From a virus: a stretch of 64,000 nucleotides of DNA. Where the stretch lies: the IMG/VR virus record IMGVR_UViG_3300019487_000026, positions 1 to 64,000 of that record, one strand, 5' to 3'. Shown piece after piece: positions 40,973-49,837 of the stretch. Each line of letters starts with the position of its first letter. Positions within the stretch are counted from its first letter, which is position 1. The notes under the pieces are model-generated. The model saw only the letters and a list, made by a program, of their open reading frames with translations, had not been told where the DNA came from and made no database searches. Both the position numbers and the translations under genes were made by a program.

Positions 40973-41382
40973 TGGCCTCCAATCCTGATATCTTGTTTGC
41001 CAATTATCGTATTGGTGATGACTTGTGGAGAGATCGTCCGGTCGAGGATCGTATTAAACACCTCGAAGAGCAACTCAAGAAAGTTTTGCTCCAGCGAGAA
41101 CATTTCCGAAGAAATTCGGAACCATCTGTAGACGCCAACGAGAAAGTTCTTCGAAGTGCTAGCTGGTTGTGGGCTAAACAATCAAATCAATCAACTGCAT
41201 TTCCAGCGGTACACCATCCGTTCTATCTTTGGCGTGGTGATATGTGTGTCCTTATTTGTCACCAAAACATCATTAATGCTGTGCAAGGACGAGCTCGTGA
41301 AGCATGGGAAGAGGAGTGTCAGCGAGCACTTGAAAAAGAACAGGGAAGGAAAAATCGGGAGGAAAAATGTGTCGATTCGTAG
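40972..41382 (+). CDS. Unknown protein, 136 aa
   Basis: Starts MASNPDILFANYRIGDDLWRDRPVEDRIKHLEEQLKKVLLQ; N-terminal and C-terminal helices flank a short beta region (HPFYLWRGDMCVLIC). Coupled to bS21 through a TGATG overlap and overlaps the amidotransferase start by 16 bases. No family recognised. Confidence 0.65.
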   Translation: MASNPDILFANYRIGDDLWRDRPVEDRIKHLEEQLKKVLLQREHFRRNSEPSVDANEKVLRSASWLWAKQSNQSTAFPAVHHPFYLWRGDMCVLICHQNIINAVQGRAREAWEEECQRALEKEQGRKNREEKCVDS

Positions 41383-42213
41383 TGTATCATGGTCATCCAG
41401 TATTGATTGCGGATCTGCTTTACAGACCTAAGCATGGTCTGGTTGAACAGAGCATGCGATCCGAACAAAGCTTTCAAAGCTACAATGCTGATGGTTTTGG
41501 GATTGGCTTTTATACAGAAGGGTTTCCGAACCCCTGCGTGATTCGTTCAACGACACCCGCCTGGGCAAATACAGGTTTACAGGAGTTGTCGAATCGAGTC
41601 TATTCGACACGAATCTTCGGCCACGTTCGAGCCGCCTCACCGGGACTCGAAGTGCAAACAACAAACTGCCATCCATTTACAGCAGGTCGGTATCAGTTTA
41701 TGCACAATGGAGCGATTGGTGATTTCCGTAAAGTGAAACGCCAAATCCAAAATGCACTGTCAGACGTGGGAATGTATTCGCGGTTCAACTGACACGGAAC
41801 ATGCATTTGGCTTGTTCTTACACGGTGTTGGTAGTCTTGACAAGAGACTGAGTACAAGTGAGATGCGCACCCTGCTCGTGATGACAATTGCAACACTAGT
41901 CCATATTGCTCAACTGCAAAAGAATCCACTGACATTGAACTTCGCAGTTTCGGACGGCTACTCAACAGTTGTCTCTCGCTTTGCTGCCAATGCTGAACAA
42001 TCGCCAACATTGTACTATTCTTCTGGACAAAGATACGTACTGAATGGAAATGACTGCGACATGATCCCATCATCTAACGGACACACAGGAGCAACGCTAA
42101 TCGCGAGCGAACCTATCACGCGGCAACCTAATGAGTGGACTTTGGTTCCTCAAAACCACACGGTTTCTGTAGATCCAGACGGAATGTGCTCTGTTGAAAA
42201 AATCACCATATAA
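41367..42213 (+). pseudogene. Class II glutamine amidotransferase (GATase_4/YafJ-like), frameshifted
   Basis: MCRFVVYHG places the catalytic Cys at position 2, followed by SYNADGFGIGFY, IFGHVRAAS, TNCHPF and FMHNGAIGDF, the full amidotransferase set. The frame stops at 41792. The second half (RGSTDTEHAFGLFLHG ... EPITRQPNEWTLVPQNH) continues in the +1 frame from about 41755 to 42213. Joined, the product would be ~280 aa, normal for the family. The phage role is unknown. Confidence 0.8.
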
Positions 42214-42250
42214 TACTGAAATGTTGGAGAGTGGGAGGGGACAGATTTGT

Positions 42251-42393
42251 AAGGGGAAAAACCGACCCCTTTCTGGAATATAAATACAAGATTACGTAAT
42301 AGGCTTCGAGAGTTGGACATTGTGTCGAATTCTCAACTAACTGACTTTAATTAAAGGGATCTTAGTCAGTGATCCGTTAGAAAGAGGAATGCT
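42251..42393 (+). promoter_or_regulatory. Late promoter box and structured leader
   Basis: AAGGGG/CCCCTT hairpin (42251-42271), TATAAATA (42279-42286), then a long imperfect stem CTAACTGACT / AGTCAGT...GTTAG around a TTTAATTAAA palindrome, ending just before the AGAGGAA ribosome site. Confidence 0.5.
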
Positions 42394-43278
42394 ATGATGT
42401 ATGGAAATAAATTGGCAATTGCAGTAAAACATAACGGCAAAGTCCTTCGTGAATTCAATAAGGACACAGTCTATCTGCCCTTCGGTGCAGAATATTCAAT
42501 CTTCATCAAAAACCTCGACACAGTTCGTGCGTCTGTCAAAGTAATGATCGATGGTAAAGACATCGGTGATGGCACAACGTTCGTTGTCAATGGTAGTAGC
42601 TCGATCGAACTCGAGCGATTCCTTCGGGCGGGCAACCTGAATGAAGGAAATCGTTTCAAGTTTATTGAGCGAACGGCGTCGGTTGAAAACCATCGTGGTG
42701 TTGGTGGTGAGGATGGCCTAGTGGTGATTGAGTATCAATTTGAGAAACGAGTTCCGAAAGTGGAGTACGTTGATCATCACATCTATCATCGTTATCACGA
42801 TCATTGGTTGCTACCACGACATCGCAGACCGTATTGGTATGGAGATGACACATACACTGTGTGCAACTCCGGCGACTCGTACGGCCTATCTGGTGGTGTT
42901 TCGAGTAATACGGTCGGCAGCACTGTCTCAGATTCGTTGTTGAACACAGAGCCCAAAGTGCAAATGAAAGGCAAGAAGCAAGCAATGCGTGCTCATTCAA
43001 TAAATCTTGCGCATGTTGAGCCACAAGCAACGCTGATCAACGATGCTGGTATTACGGTGGCTGGTTCCAAATCAGACCAACAGTTTCATCAATCTGCTTG
43101 GTTTGCAACCGAAACGGAAAAGTTCAGTCTTGTCCTTAAACTTCTCGGTCAAGTTGAAAGTGGTCGCGCTGTTCGTACAGCAATCACTGTGAAACACAAA
43201 CAGAAGTGTGATACGTGTGGTCATGTGAATAAGGCAAATGCCAAATTCTGTGCTAATTGTGGCAGGCACTCGAGCTAG
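42394..43278 (+). CDS. Unknown protein with C-terminal zinc ribbon, 294 aa
   Basis: N-terminal beta-rich domain (residues 1-130), a His/Tyr-rich stretch (DHHIYHRYHDHW...RRPYWYGDD), a Ser/Gly linker, and a C-terminal zinc ribbon CDTCGHVNKANAKFCANCG. Related proteins occur in large myoviruses but without known function. Well expressed late gene, judging by the leader. Confidence 0.75.
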   Translation: MMYGNKLAIAVKHNGKVLREFNKDTVYLPFGAEYSIFIKNLDTVRASVKVMIDGKDIGDGTTFVVNGSSSIELERFLRAGNLNEGNRFKFIERTASVENHRGVGGEDGLVVIEYQFEKRVPKVEYVDHHIYHRYHDHWLLPRHRRPYWYGDDTYTVCNSGDSYGLSGGVSSNTVGSTVSDSLLNTEPKVQMKGKKQAMRAHSINLAHVEPQATLINDAGITVAGSKSDQQFHQSAWFATETEKFSLVLKLLGQVESGRAVRTAITVKHKQKCDTCGHVNKANAKFCANCGRHSS

Positions 43279-43288
43279 TGTAAGTATG

Positions 43289-43316
43289 CTGGGGGCTACT
43301 AAAGGGTAGCCCCCAG
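43289..43316 (+). terminator. Strong 11-bp hairpin after the zinc-ribbon gene
   Basis: CTGGGGGCTAC / GTAGCCCCCAG with a 6-base loop. Only a weak T run follows, so it may end transcription or protect the mRNA 3' end. A late box follows at 43323. Confidence 0.7.
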
Positions 43317-43322
43317 TCTCCC

Positions 43323-43329
43323 ATAAATA
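43323..43329 (+). promoter_or_regulatory. T4-like late promoter box
   Basis: CATAAATA 24 bases before the ATG at 43353, with AGGAG between. Confidence 0.65.
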
Positions 43330-43352
43330 TCGTCTGCATTTAGGAGTTTATC

Positions 43353-43856
43353 ATGGCAGACGAACAAAACGAGTGTAGCACAGGCGCAACCGAAGGTGAG
43401 TTGCAATTTGTCTCGGAAAAAGTTGACAAGGTTGAACGAGATCTCAAGGAAGAATTGGGCAAAATTTCATTCGAGAGCTTGTTTGGCAGGTGGGTTAGTA
43501 GCCACGTAATGACCGTCAGTGTCAGCACCATTGCTACCGTTCTTGGCTTTGTTGGCACGATCTTTGTTGGTTCCTTCTGGGTGAGTGATCGTTTTGTAGA
43601 AGCTGCTGAACTCGATAAAGCCACACAGCAAATTCAGCGTGATCTAACCAAGTTTCGGCACCAAGGCTCGGTTGATAATCTTGAAATGCGTCGGTGGTAC
43701 GCTGAGCAGCGACTCGCCGACATGGAAAGTAAGCGAAGCCCATCAGCTGATGATCGAGCACGTATTCAGCAACTGCGTCGAGAGATTGAACGACTAGACG
43801 GACAAATTCGTGCGACACAAGACAAGATCGAAAAGCTTGAAAAACCAGGTCAATGA
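43353..43856 (+). CDS. Membrane protein with coiled coil, 167 aa, unknown
   Basis: N-terminal acidic stretch, one membrane helix at about residues 52-75 (VMTVSVSTIATVLGFVGTIFVG) and a C-terminal coiled coil to the end. Four-base overlap with the next gene. Similar in shape to 25559 but reversed order. No family recognised. Confidence 0.7.
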   Translation: MADEQNECSTGATEGELQFVSEKVDKVERDLKEELGKISFESLFGRWVSSHVMTVSVSTIATVLGFVGTIFVGSFWVSDRFVEAAELDKATQQIQRDLTKFRHQGSVDNLEMRRWYAEQRLADMESKRSPSADDRARIQQLRREIERLDGQIRATQDKIEKLEKPGQ

Positions 43857-44410
43857 GCGACGATAAAATAATTGACTTTCAGAAACGACGGCACGAAAAG
43901 ATCCTTCGAAGTGTTGAACAGGGACTTGAACCGCTGGGTGCCGCGTTTGATGCTCGTCTGGCCGATCGTGATCGCACTCATGCTATCGCAAAGAGTGAAT
44001 TCCAACAGATTCAAAACATCGTCAATAAATTACGAATTGATTCGTATGTTCCAGGGTTCACTGACCTGGATGATATTTTGCATTGGTTGACCGTAGACAA
44101 ACGTGGTACACACCGCAATCAAACGGCTTTAAAGGCTGAATATTCTCCTCAAGATGTTTTCAAACTGCGTATGATTGCCCACCACTCGCCGCGATTACTA
44201 AGCCGTCTCAATGAAATGAAGCGTGTTGTTCATACTTTTCTTGACAAGTGGCAAAAGAAAGTTGTTTCTGGGGAAATTCCTGCGGACCCAGAAGCAGTCG
44301 AACAAGCAGCCTATCTTGATAGCGAAATTGCGAATGATATTCACACGCTCGATGAGGTGCGACGATTGTTTAAGGTTGAACCAACGAAGGACTGGCGGGA
44401 TTTTGTGTAG
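43853..44410 (+). CDS. Unknown helical protein, 185 aa
   Basis: All-alpha, hydrophilic, no membrane segment. Coupled to the previous gene by ATGA overlap. Ends in TAG, overlapping convergently with the protease gene at 44370. No family recognised. Confidence 0.7.
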   Translation: MSDDKIIDFQKRRHEKILRSVEQGLEPLGAAFDARLADRDRTHAIAKSEFQQIQNIVNKLRIDSYVPGFTDLDDILHWLTVDKRGTHRNQTALKAEYSPQDVFKLRMIAHHSPRLLSRLNEMKRVVHTFLDKWQKKVVSGEIPADPEAVEQAAYLDSEIANDIHTLDEVRRLFKVEPTKDWRDFV

Positions 44411-45026
44411 GCACTGATAGGAAAGTTCGTATTGTTGGAAGTGGAACACTGTAAGCAATCCAGTGAACGGGGATAGCAGTCGATCGATTAACTGGAATTG
44501 ACAGAATTGCTTTTGTGATTGCAACTAACTCCCAACGATTATTTCGAAACACAAATATTCCACCGCCGGACATACCTGGGGCAACGTTGGCGGAGAAAAT
44601 AAGCTGCCCGCCCTTATCGACGCCTTGTGAATGTCCAGTTGTTGCGAATTGTGTTCCAACAATTGTCCCGTGGGGAAATCCAACAGCCAGAATTTCTTCG
44701 TCAATGACTGCAGATGCCGCCGCCATAGTCGCACAAGGACACGAAGCTTTTGCTTGAACAAGTGCTAGATCGTTCTTTGAATCAATTTTAATTAGGCGGC
44801 CTTCTTGTTTTCCGTCTCGTGTGTGTATTTCGATCGAGCCGCGAATCGTAAAGAGGTGTGCTGAACTTAGCCATGTATCTTCGGCGATCAAAACGGCCGA
44901 ACCGGTACTTGCAGAAATTGGCGTTTGCACAAGGACCTGTGCAACGACGCCACGTGCGCTGGTAAAGTTTGCCCCACTCACAACCGTCGATGCGAGAAAT
45001 AGAAGGGCAAAAAGAATAGATCGCAT
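44370..45026 (-). CDS. Exported trypsin-like (HtrA/S1-type) serine protease
   Basis: 218 aa from the ATG at 45026. Signal peptide MRSILFALLFLASTVVSG. Catalytic triad candidates: His in WLSSAHLF, Asp in SKNDLALVQ, Ser in APGMSGGGIF. The protein would work in the periplasm; a phage-encoded exported protease might act on envelope defence or on superinfecting phage receptors (inference). Confidence 0.8.
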   Translation of the reverse strand: MRSILFALLFLASTVVSGANFTSARGVVAQVLVQTPISASTGSAVLIAEDTWLSSAHLFTIRGSIEIHTRDGKQEGRLIKIDSKNDLALVQAKASCPCATMAAASAVIDEEILAVGFPHGTIVGTQFATTGHSQGVDKGGQLIFSANVAPGMSGGGIFVFRNNRWELVAITKAILSIPVNRSTAIPVHWIAYSVPLPTIRTFLSVPTQNPASPSLVQP

Positions 45027-45040
45027 TTGGGTATTTAGTG

Positions 45041-45070
45041 TTGACCCATCGTTTACATCTAATATATACT
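45041..45070 (+). promoter_or_regulatory. Sigma70-type promoter
   Basis: TTGACC, 18-base spacer, TATACT (or TATATA at 16). Drives the exported protein at 45095 and perhaps the tRNA at 45500. Confidence 0.65.
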
Positions 45071-45094
45071 TTGGTATTCGATGGAGATTATCAG

Positions 45095-45493
45095 ATGACA
45101 ATTCGTCACATTCTCACAGCCGTGCTTACCATTATTCCAGTAGCAATCGTATTTGCACAAGAGTTGGAAGCGGAAGTCGCGCACCGTGGACGCCCAGTTC
45201 CAGTTGTTCCGATAACCGATCGTCAAATGAATTCTCCTGATAACAAGGACTTAATGATTCTTGAAACAACACGATGCACTAATACTGTGATTCTTGAGGC
45301 GATTCGTGAGGATTTTCATTCGTCGATGTATACTGGGTTTGCAACAGTCGACGGTCCGGGCACAAATATGCCATTGTGCTACATTGAGTACATGCGGGCT
45401 GGTGGTCTAGTTGTTTTTGTTCATTATCTTCACGAGGGACGAACTGGCATGATACAGATCCCCTCCAACAAATTTAAGAAACGAACCAATTAA
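45095..45493 (+). CDS. Exported protein, 132 aa, unknown
   Basis: GGAG site before the ATG at 45095. Signal peptide MTIRHILTAVLTIIPVAIVFA. Mature part has two Cys (TTRCTNTV, MPLCYIEY) that may form a disulfide in the periplasm. No family recognised. Confidence 0.72.
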   Translation: MTIRHILTAVLTIIPVAIVFAQELEAEVAHRGRPVPVVPITDRQMNSPDNKDLMILETTRCTNTVILEAIREDFHSSMYTGFATVDGPGTNMPLCYIEYMRAGGLVVFVHYLHEGRTGMIQIPSNKFKKRTN

Positions 45494-45499
45494 ACGTAC

Positions 45500-45573
45500 G
45501 CGCGATTAGCTCAATGGGAGAGCAATTGTCTCTAAAACTTTGGTTGAGGGTTCGAGTCCCTCATCGCGCACCA
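45500..45573 (+). tRNA. tRNA with apparent CTA (amber) anticodon
   Basis: Perfect GCGCGAT/ATCGCGC acceptor stem, A, encoded CCA; D-arm GCTC/GAGC; T-arm GAGGG-TTCGAGT-CCCTC. The anticodon loop by standard counting is CTCTAAA, giving CTA, which reads UAG. The anticodon stem has two U-U mismatches, so identity is uncertain. Confidence 0.6.
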
Positions 45574-45590
45574 AGACGATCTCTTATACG

Positions 45591-45728
45591 GTGGACTACG
45601 AACGTGGCTACAAGGACGGTCGTAGCAAAAAGGCAAACCTTGCTCGATCGGGTGCGTATGGTGGCAATGCGACTGCCTATCTGGAAGGCTTTGCTGATGG
45701 TAAGGCAAAGAAAGCACGTAGGATGTAA
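45591..45728 (+). CDS. Small RMF/CrpP-like protein, 45 aa
   Basis: GTG start. Repeats of the Y..GY.DG / Y..GF.DG.A type flank ARSGAYGGNATAYLEG, like the RMF/CrpP superfamily and the gene at 5643. Its stop overlaps the next start (TAATG). Confidence 0.55.
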   Translation: MDYERGYKDGRSKKANLARSGAYGGNATAYLEGFADGKAKKARRM

Positions 45729-46000
45729 TGGACGATAGCAACGAAATGATCGGCTTGGGGCATGCGGCAAAACGCACGTCCCTTGCCGTTTATAAACACG
45801 GTAACCTTGCCCTAGTCCCCCACTACACAAATAGTGGGGATTATGGCTATTTCATAGTTGAAGAACACCCTATTCGAATTGCTGACAAAATGGGGTTTCT
45901 CTATCGCAATCAACGATTTTTTATCAAGAAAATCGACGAAACGGCTTTTCAAAAAGCTCTGTCAAAACTTAAAGAGATAGTGCTGGCGGAAAAACAATAG
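45728..46000 (+). CDS. Unknown protein, 90 aa
   Basis: Mixed alpha/beta, no membrane segment. TAATG coupling to the previous gene. No family recognised. Ends in TAG, then a late box. Confidence 0.65.
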   Translation: MDDSNEMIGLGHAAKRTSLAVYKHGNLALVPHYTNSGDYGYFIVEEHPIRIADKMGFLYRNQRFFIKKIDETAFQKALSKLKEIVLAEKQ

Positions 46001-46016
46001 CCTTCTTTGGACTCCC

Positions 46017-46023
46017 ATAAATA
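46017..46023 (+). promoter_or_regulatory. T4-like late promoter box
   Basis: CATAAATA 33 bases before the ATG at 46056, with GGGAG between. Confidence 0.65.
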
Positions 46024-46055
46024 GGTGTACTGATCGTACACACGGGAGATCCCAC

Positions 46056-47621
46056 ATGAAACAAGGCTTTGTCATTGCTAGAAATCGGTCTAACAAGCAG
46101 TTTTTTAGCGCAAAAGGTTCCTACGAACGTCCACACTGGACACACAAGGTCGAGGAAGCTACAGTTTATTATAGTGACGGGATGGCCCAAGCTGCCGTCA
46201 AAAAATTGTGGGTCAATGGTAATTTTCCAGCTAATGTCATAGTTCTTTCAGAACTCAGCATCGATTTCCAAGCACCAACTCATACATCGCCTCCTGCATC
46301 ACACGAAGAACAGCCTTCTATGTCGGATGAGGTATCAGATCACGATGCACCACACGGCTCATCAGAAGACCTACCGTCAGCCGATGACGCTTCGTCAGGT
46401 GCCAGCGAAGAGCCACTAGATCATGAAGAGCCAGATGGTGACGAGGACCTCGACGACGAAGACATGGATGGTGATGGTGATAATGTTGAGGCTTCGGACG
46501 AAGACCTTGGCGATGACCACGAAGAAGATCTTGACGATGAAGATCTTGACGATGAAGACTTTGGTGATGAGGATCTAGAAGGCGAAACAGATCACGAGGA
46601 AGGTCCCGAAGCAAGCCACGGTGATGAAGAAGTCCCAAGCGAAGAGCCAAGTGTAAGTGGCGATGACATCCCAGATGAAGAGATTAGTCGCGAAGAAGAA
46701 TGCGCCTCGATGTATGCAGAGGGGCAGTTTGTCGTCTGGAAGGAACAAATCGCAGAAGTTATCCATGCTCGTCGCAACGCTACATCGGTCATTATTCGTG
46801 TTGATGGCAAGGACCAGCGAGTACCTGTATCCGAGCTGAGCGAAAGCACAGAAGCCGTAAATCCACAAATGCGTGATGCAGCTTATGCAACAATGGGTTC
46901 GGTTCACGCTGGACATGGCGATGAGCCGTCGGTTCAAGAACTCTCACGCGGTGCGCGACGTGTTGGTATTCGTGTGGGCGAGAAAATGTACGACTTCGGC
47001 CGCAATTATCCAGCAGCCATGGGTTTCTATCGCTCATTGACTCCTGACGAACAAAAAATGGCAAAGTTTGTCGGAGAAACATTCCGTATGCCAGCTCGTC
47101 CCGATAAACAAGGCAATGCTAAGCCAACAGAGAATACAAATCTGATTCCAAACCTGAAAGAACCGAAATACATGGAGATCGACCTGGATGATCCAGTCGG
47201 TGCTGTGTCGAAACCCTTTACAGATCTAGACTATGCAACTGCTTACCAGCACGGCGAGAAAGTTCCAGTTCCAGGTAATGTTAAGGCAGCTCTTCGTGAT
47301 TCGATTGAGACATTCCGTAAAGCAGCAGACTACAACAACGGTCGTGATGATGCACAAGCATCATTCTGCATGACCGTATGCAGTGCTCTCGAAGAACTTC
47401 AAGACCATCTCAACCAAGGAACCGTTGACGGCGTTAAGCAAGCTCAAATCAAGGTGTCGTCGTGGATGAATCCGATCACGACAAACATTCCTGAAGTTGT
47501 GCGAGACTTTGTTTACTACGGTGGTCGTAAGAAATCGCTTCGTGATCTTTTCGATATCAAGAAGGGTGAAGCCATGTTGGCAAAGGTTCGCGGAGGCTTG
47601 AATTATCCAAAGGGGAAGTAA
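46056..47621 (+). CDS. Large acidic protein with Asp/Glu-rich linker, 521 aa
   Basis: Domain 1 (residues 1-75) is a small alpha/beta unit (MKQGFVIARNRSNKQFFSAKG). Residues about 85-215 are almost all Asp, Glu, Ser, Gly and Pro (D-E-D-L-D repeats). Domain 2 (about 220-275) looks SH3-like (QFVVWKEQIAEVIHARRNATSVIIRVDGK). The rest is a helical domain. Acidic linkers can mimic DNA or bind basic proteins; function unknown. Confidence 0.72.
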   Translation: MKQGFVIARNRSNKQFFSAKGSYERPHWTHKVEEATVYYSDGMAQAAVKKLWVNGNFPANVIVLSELSIDFQAPTHTSPPASHEEQPSMSDEVSDHDAPHGSSEDLPSADDASSGASEEPLDHEEPDGDEDLDDEDMDGDGDNVEASDEDLGDDHEEDLDDEDLDDEDFGDEDLEGETDHEEGPEASHGDEEVPSEEPSVSGDDIPDEEISREEECASMYAEGQFVVWKEQIAEVIHARRNATSVIIRVDGKDQRVPVSELSESTEAVNPQMRDAAYATMGSVHAGHGDEPSVQELSRGARRVGIRVGEKMYDFGRNYPAAMGFYRSLTPDEQKMAKFVGETFRMPARPDKQGNAKPTENTNLIPNLKEPKYMEIDLDDPVGAVSKPFTDLDYATAYQHGEKVPVPGNVKAALRDSIETFRKAADYNNGRDDAQASFCMTVCSALEELQDHLNQGTVDGVKQAQIKVSSWMNPITTNIPEVVRDFVYYGGRKKSLRDLFDIKKGEAMLAKVRGGLNYPKGK

Positions 47622-47930
47622 ATGCTTCCGCTGTTGAAACAACTCAACGAGACAATTCAATCCCTCGAAGAGGGGCGCGAGAAAGAAGAGTACATCGCTA
47701 AAAAAGCAGGACAGCTGCTATCGGAGATGATGTATCTTCATGCTCGAACACAATTTGAAAAGGACCCGTCTCTAAAAAATCGATATGATGATTGGATGGA
47801 GTACTTGCAGTATGAGTATTCGATTATTAAGCAACATCATCTTGATATTTTTGCTCAAAAAGTAGCGCAAGCTGTCGCTGGCACAGTGCGTGACCTCGAA
47901 AACGGAGTCTATTATAGGCACAACAAATAA
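47622..47930 (+). CDS. Unknown helical protein, 102 aa
   Basis: All-helical, charged. Starts immediately after the previous stop. No family recognised. Confidence 0.65.
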   Translation: MLPLLKQLNETIQSLEEGREKEEYIAKKAGQLLSEMMYLHARTQFEKDPSLKNRYDDWMEYLQYEYSIIKQHHLDIFAQKVAQAVAGTVRDLENGVYYRHNK

Positions 47931-47948
47931 TCGAAGACGGAGCGAAAC

Positions 47949-49604
47949 GTGAAATTAAATACCCTTTTCGAAGCCAAGACCCCACGCGAACAGCTCGCCG
48001 ATCTCAAGCAACAGCGGATCGACAATAAAAAAGAGCGGTTGGACCTGTACAATCAGATTGAAGCGCTTGCTAAGGTTGACGCGAAAGCAGTAGGTATTAA
48101 CACTACCCACTCAGACTGGATCGCAAAATTCAACAGCGCCGTCCCAGGCGCTGTTCACGTTTACTCATATCTGAAGGAACAACCGATCCGGTATTTTTAT
48201 TTCAGGCCAAGTTCGCCTAACCTCCGAACTGCTGAAGACCTTCGAAAGAAAATGCATGGTCTTCGATGGGATGACCGGAAGCTTCGGCGTTCGGTAATCC
48301 ACAAGAAAAGGGAAGTCGAAGCAAGCGATCCATCGAAGCCAAAAGGCTTTTTCATGCCGACAACTACTACGGCGGCCGAGCAGCAGGAAATGAAGGAACA
48401 CGTTGAGCGACTCTTCCACTCTGTTGAACAGTTGCAACATCACCTGTACCGATTCGAAAGGTCTAGACCCACTGGGGGTGGCGTTGAATATGTATCCGTC
48501 CTATCCCAGCACCGTTACACCAAGATGCGAAAACTGTTGGATGAAGTTAAAACCCTTCTCAATCTTGACTGGGCATACGTGCCCGTTCACTGGCGCCACA
48601 ATTTGCTTCGGAACGTTTACGTTTCGCCCAGCCTAAAGGATAAGGTCGAAGTGCTCGTCCAAGCATATAATCACACACTCGACAAACTGGATCGCAAATT
48701 TAAAGAGTACAAATACGTTGCTGTCAAGGGTGCAGTCTCGGAAGAAGATGAAGAAACAGACGACGAACTTGTCAATCCATCCGCACTGAAGGGGGAGTTG
48801 GCCGAGCTTAAAAAAAAACATAAGGAGCTTGGAACACAAGTAACAAAACTAGCCAACGACCTTCATGATGTTGCGTTCAAGGAAGAACGGGCTAATGGAT
48901 GGTCGTACCTCGCAGCACCCAGTGGCCGGCCGCACCCATACGGATTTGTTCTTCGAATCACCAATCGATATGCAAAGCGTCATGAATATTATTTCACGAA
49001 TCGAACTACTTACGACGAAGCTGTAAAGATTGCTCGTGAGATGAATAAGAATCGTCGAATGCAACACGATACCTTTAAGGCATATAAAAGTAAGAAGCGG
49101 GAACTTGAAGGGTCAGCGGCAACAGCTGGTCTGACAGTAGGAAAGAAACCAAAAGGTATGGCTCTAGATCCCAATATGCCTTTCGCAGATCTTGACGCCT
49201 TGGCGAAGGATCGTCGCGAACATTTGTCGAAAGTGTATGATTCGGTTGCATTCTTGCACGCTCATCTTGGTCGGCTTGAGGATAAATTCAAAGATATACA
49301 CGTCATCGCCGGCGGAAGTGCAACACACATTGACATATTATCGTCAGCGAAGCATACAGCGTTGCGAAAGGCTATTTTCTTTGTTGACAAGGAGCTTGCG
49401 CTGTCAGCAAGTGATGTGATCGGCTGGCCTGTGAAAACAGCCTATATTGTTGACACGCATGCTGCAGAATTCAGAGAAGCTGCAAAGCATTTTGAGCATC
49501 GAGCCGACCAACTTATTAAGGCTGTCAAGCAATATGAGTACATTCGTGATGAGTGGTTCAAGCGTAGGGTTGAAGAGAAGCGCAAGGCTACGGCAACCCC
49601 ATAA
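47949..49604 (+). CDS. Large coiled-coil protein with LFE leader, 551 aa
   Basis: GTG start with an ACGGAG site. Leader MKLNTLFE-A matches the (L/I)xE cleavage pattern. The body is long helices (LADLKQQRIDNKKERLDLYNQIEAL) with a duplicated layout: RTAEDLRKK...EHVERLFHSVEQLQHHLYRFE and RREHLSKVYDSVAFLHAHLGRLE. Possibly an internal or structural late protein. No family recognised. Confidence 0.7.
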   Translation: MKLNTLFEAKTPREQLADLKQQRIDNKKERLDLYNQIEALAKVDAKAVGINTTHSDWIAKFNSAVPGAVHVYSYLKEQPIRYFYFRPSSPNLRTAEDLRKKMHGLRWDDRKLRRSVIHKKREVEASDPSKPKGFFMPTTTTAAEQQEMKEHVERLFHSVEQLQHHLYRFERSRPTGGGVEYVSVLSQHRYTKMRKLLDEVKTLLNLDWAYVPVHWRHNLLRNVYVSPSLKDKVEVLVQAYNHTLDKLDRKFKEYKYVAVKGAVSEEDEETDDELVNPSALKGELAELKKKHKELGTQVTKLANDLHDVAFKEERANGWSYLAAPSGRPHPYGFVLRITNRYAKRHEYYFTNRTTYDEAVKIAREMNKNRRMQHDTFKAYKSKKRELEGSAATAGLTVGKKPKGMALDPNMPFADLDALAKDRREHLSKVYDSVAFLHAHLGRLEDKFKDIHVIAGGSATHIDILSSAKHTALRKAIFFVDKELALSASDVIGWPVKTAYIVDTHAAEFREAAKHFEHRADQLIKAVKQYEYIRDEWFKRRVEEKRKATATP

Positions 49605-49607
49605 ATA
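49601..49607 (+). promoter_or_regulatory. T4-like late promoter box over a stop codon
   Basis: ATAAATA overlaps the TAA stop of the previous gene and lies 24 bases before the ATG at 49632, with GTGAGG between. Confidence 0.65.
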
Positions 49608-49631
49608 CCGGACAAGTGAGGCCCAAATAGC

Positions 49632-49835
49632 ATGAAAATACAAGAAGTTGTCAAGCCTATTCCGCCGATGCCGCCCGAAGAGCCCCAACGCTTGACTGAA
49701 CAAGCTGTATTAGGGGATATTGTACTCTATGGTCTCGATCCGGCGGATCCTGATTACCGTAAGATTGCTGCAAAAATTAAACGATTTGAGCAAACAGACC
49801 CCCGTCTGTTTCACAAAATCATTTCGCTGGGTTGA
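49632..49835 (+). CDS. Unknown small protein, 67 aa
   Basis: Leader-like start MKIQEVVKPIPPMPPEEPQRL, Pro-rich, then a short helical domain (DPADPDYRKIAAKIKRFEQTDP). Two bases before the next gene start. No family recognised. Confidence 0.65.
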   Translation: MKIQEVVKPIPPMPPEEPQRLTEQAVLGDIVLYGLDPADPDYRKIAAKIKRFEQTDPRLFHKIISLG

Positions 49836-49837
49836 GG

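Noticed and set aside
45500-46000. Recoding of TAG as an amino acid
   Set aside because: Many well-supported genes end at TAG and no long gene is interrupted by it, so general recoding is unlikely despite the CTA tRNA.
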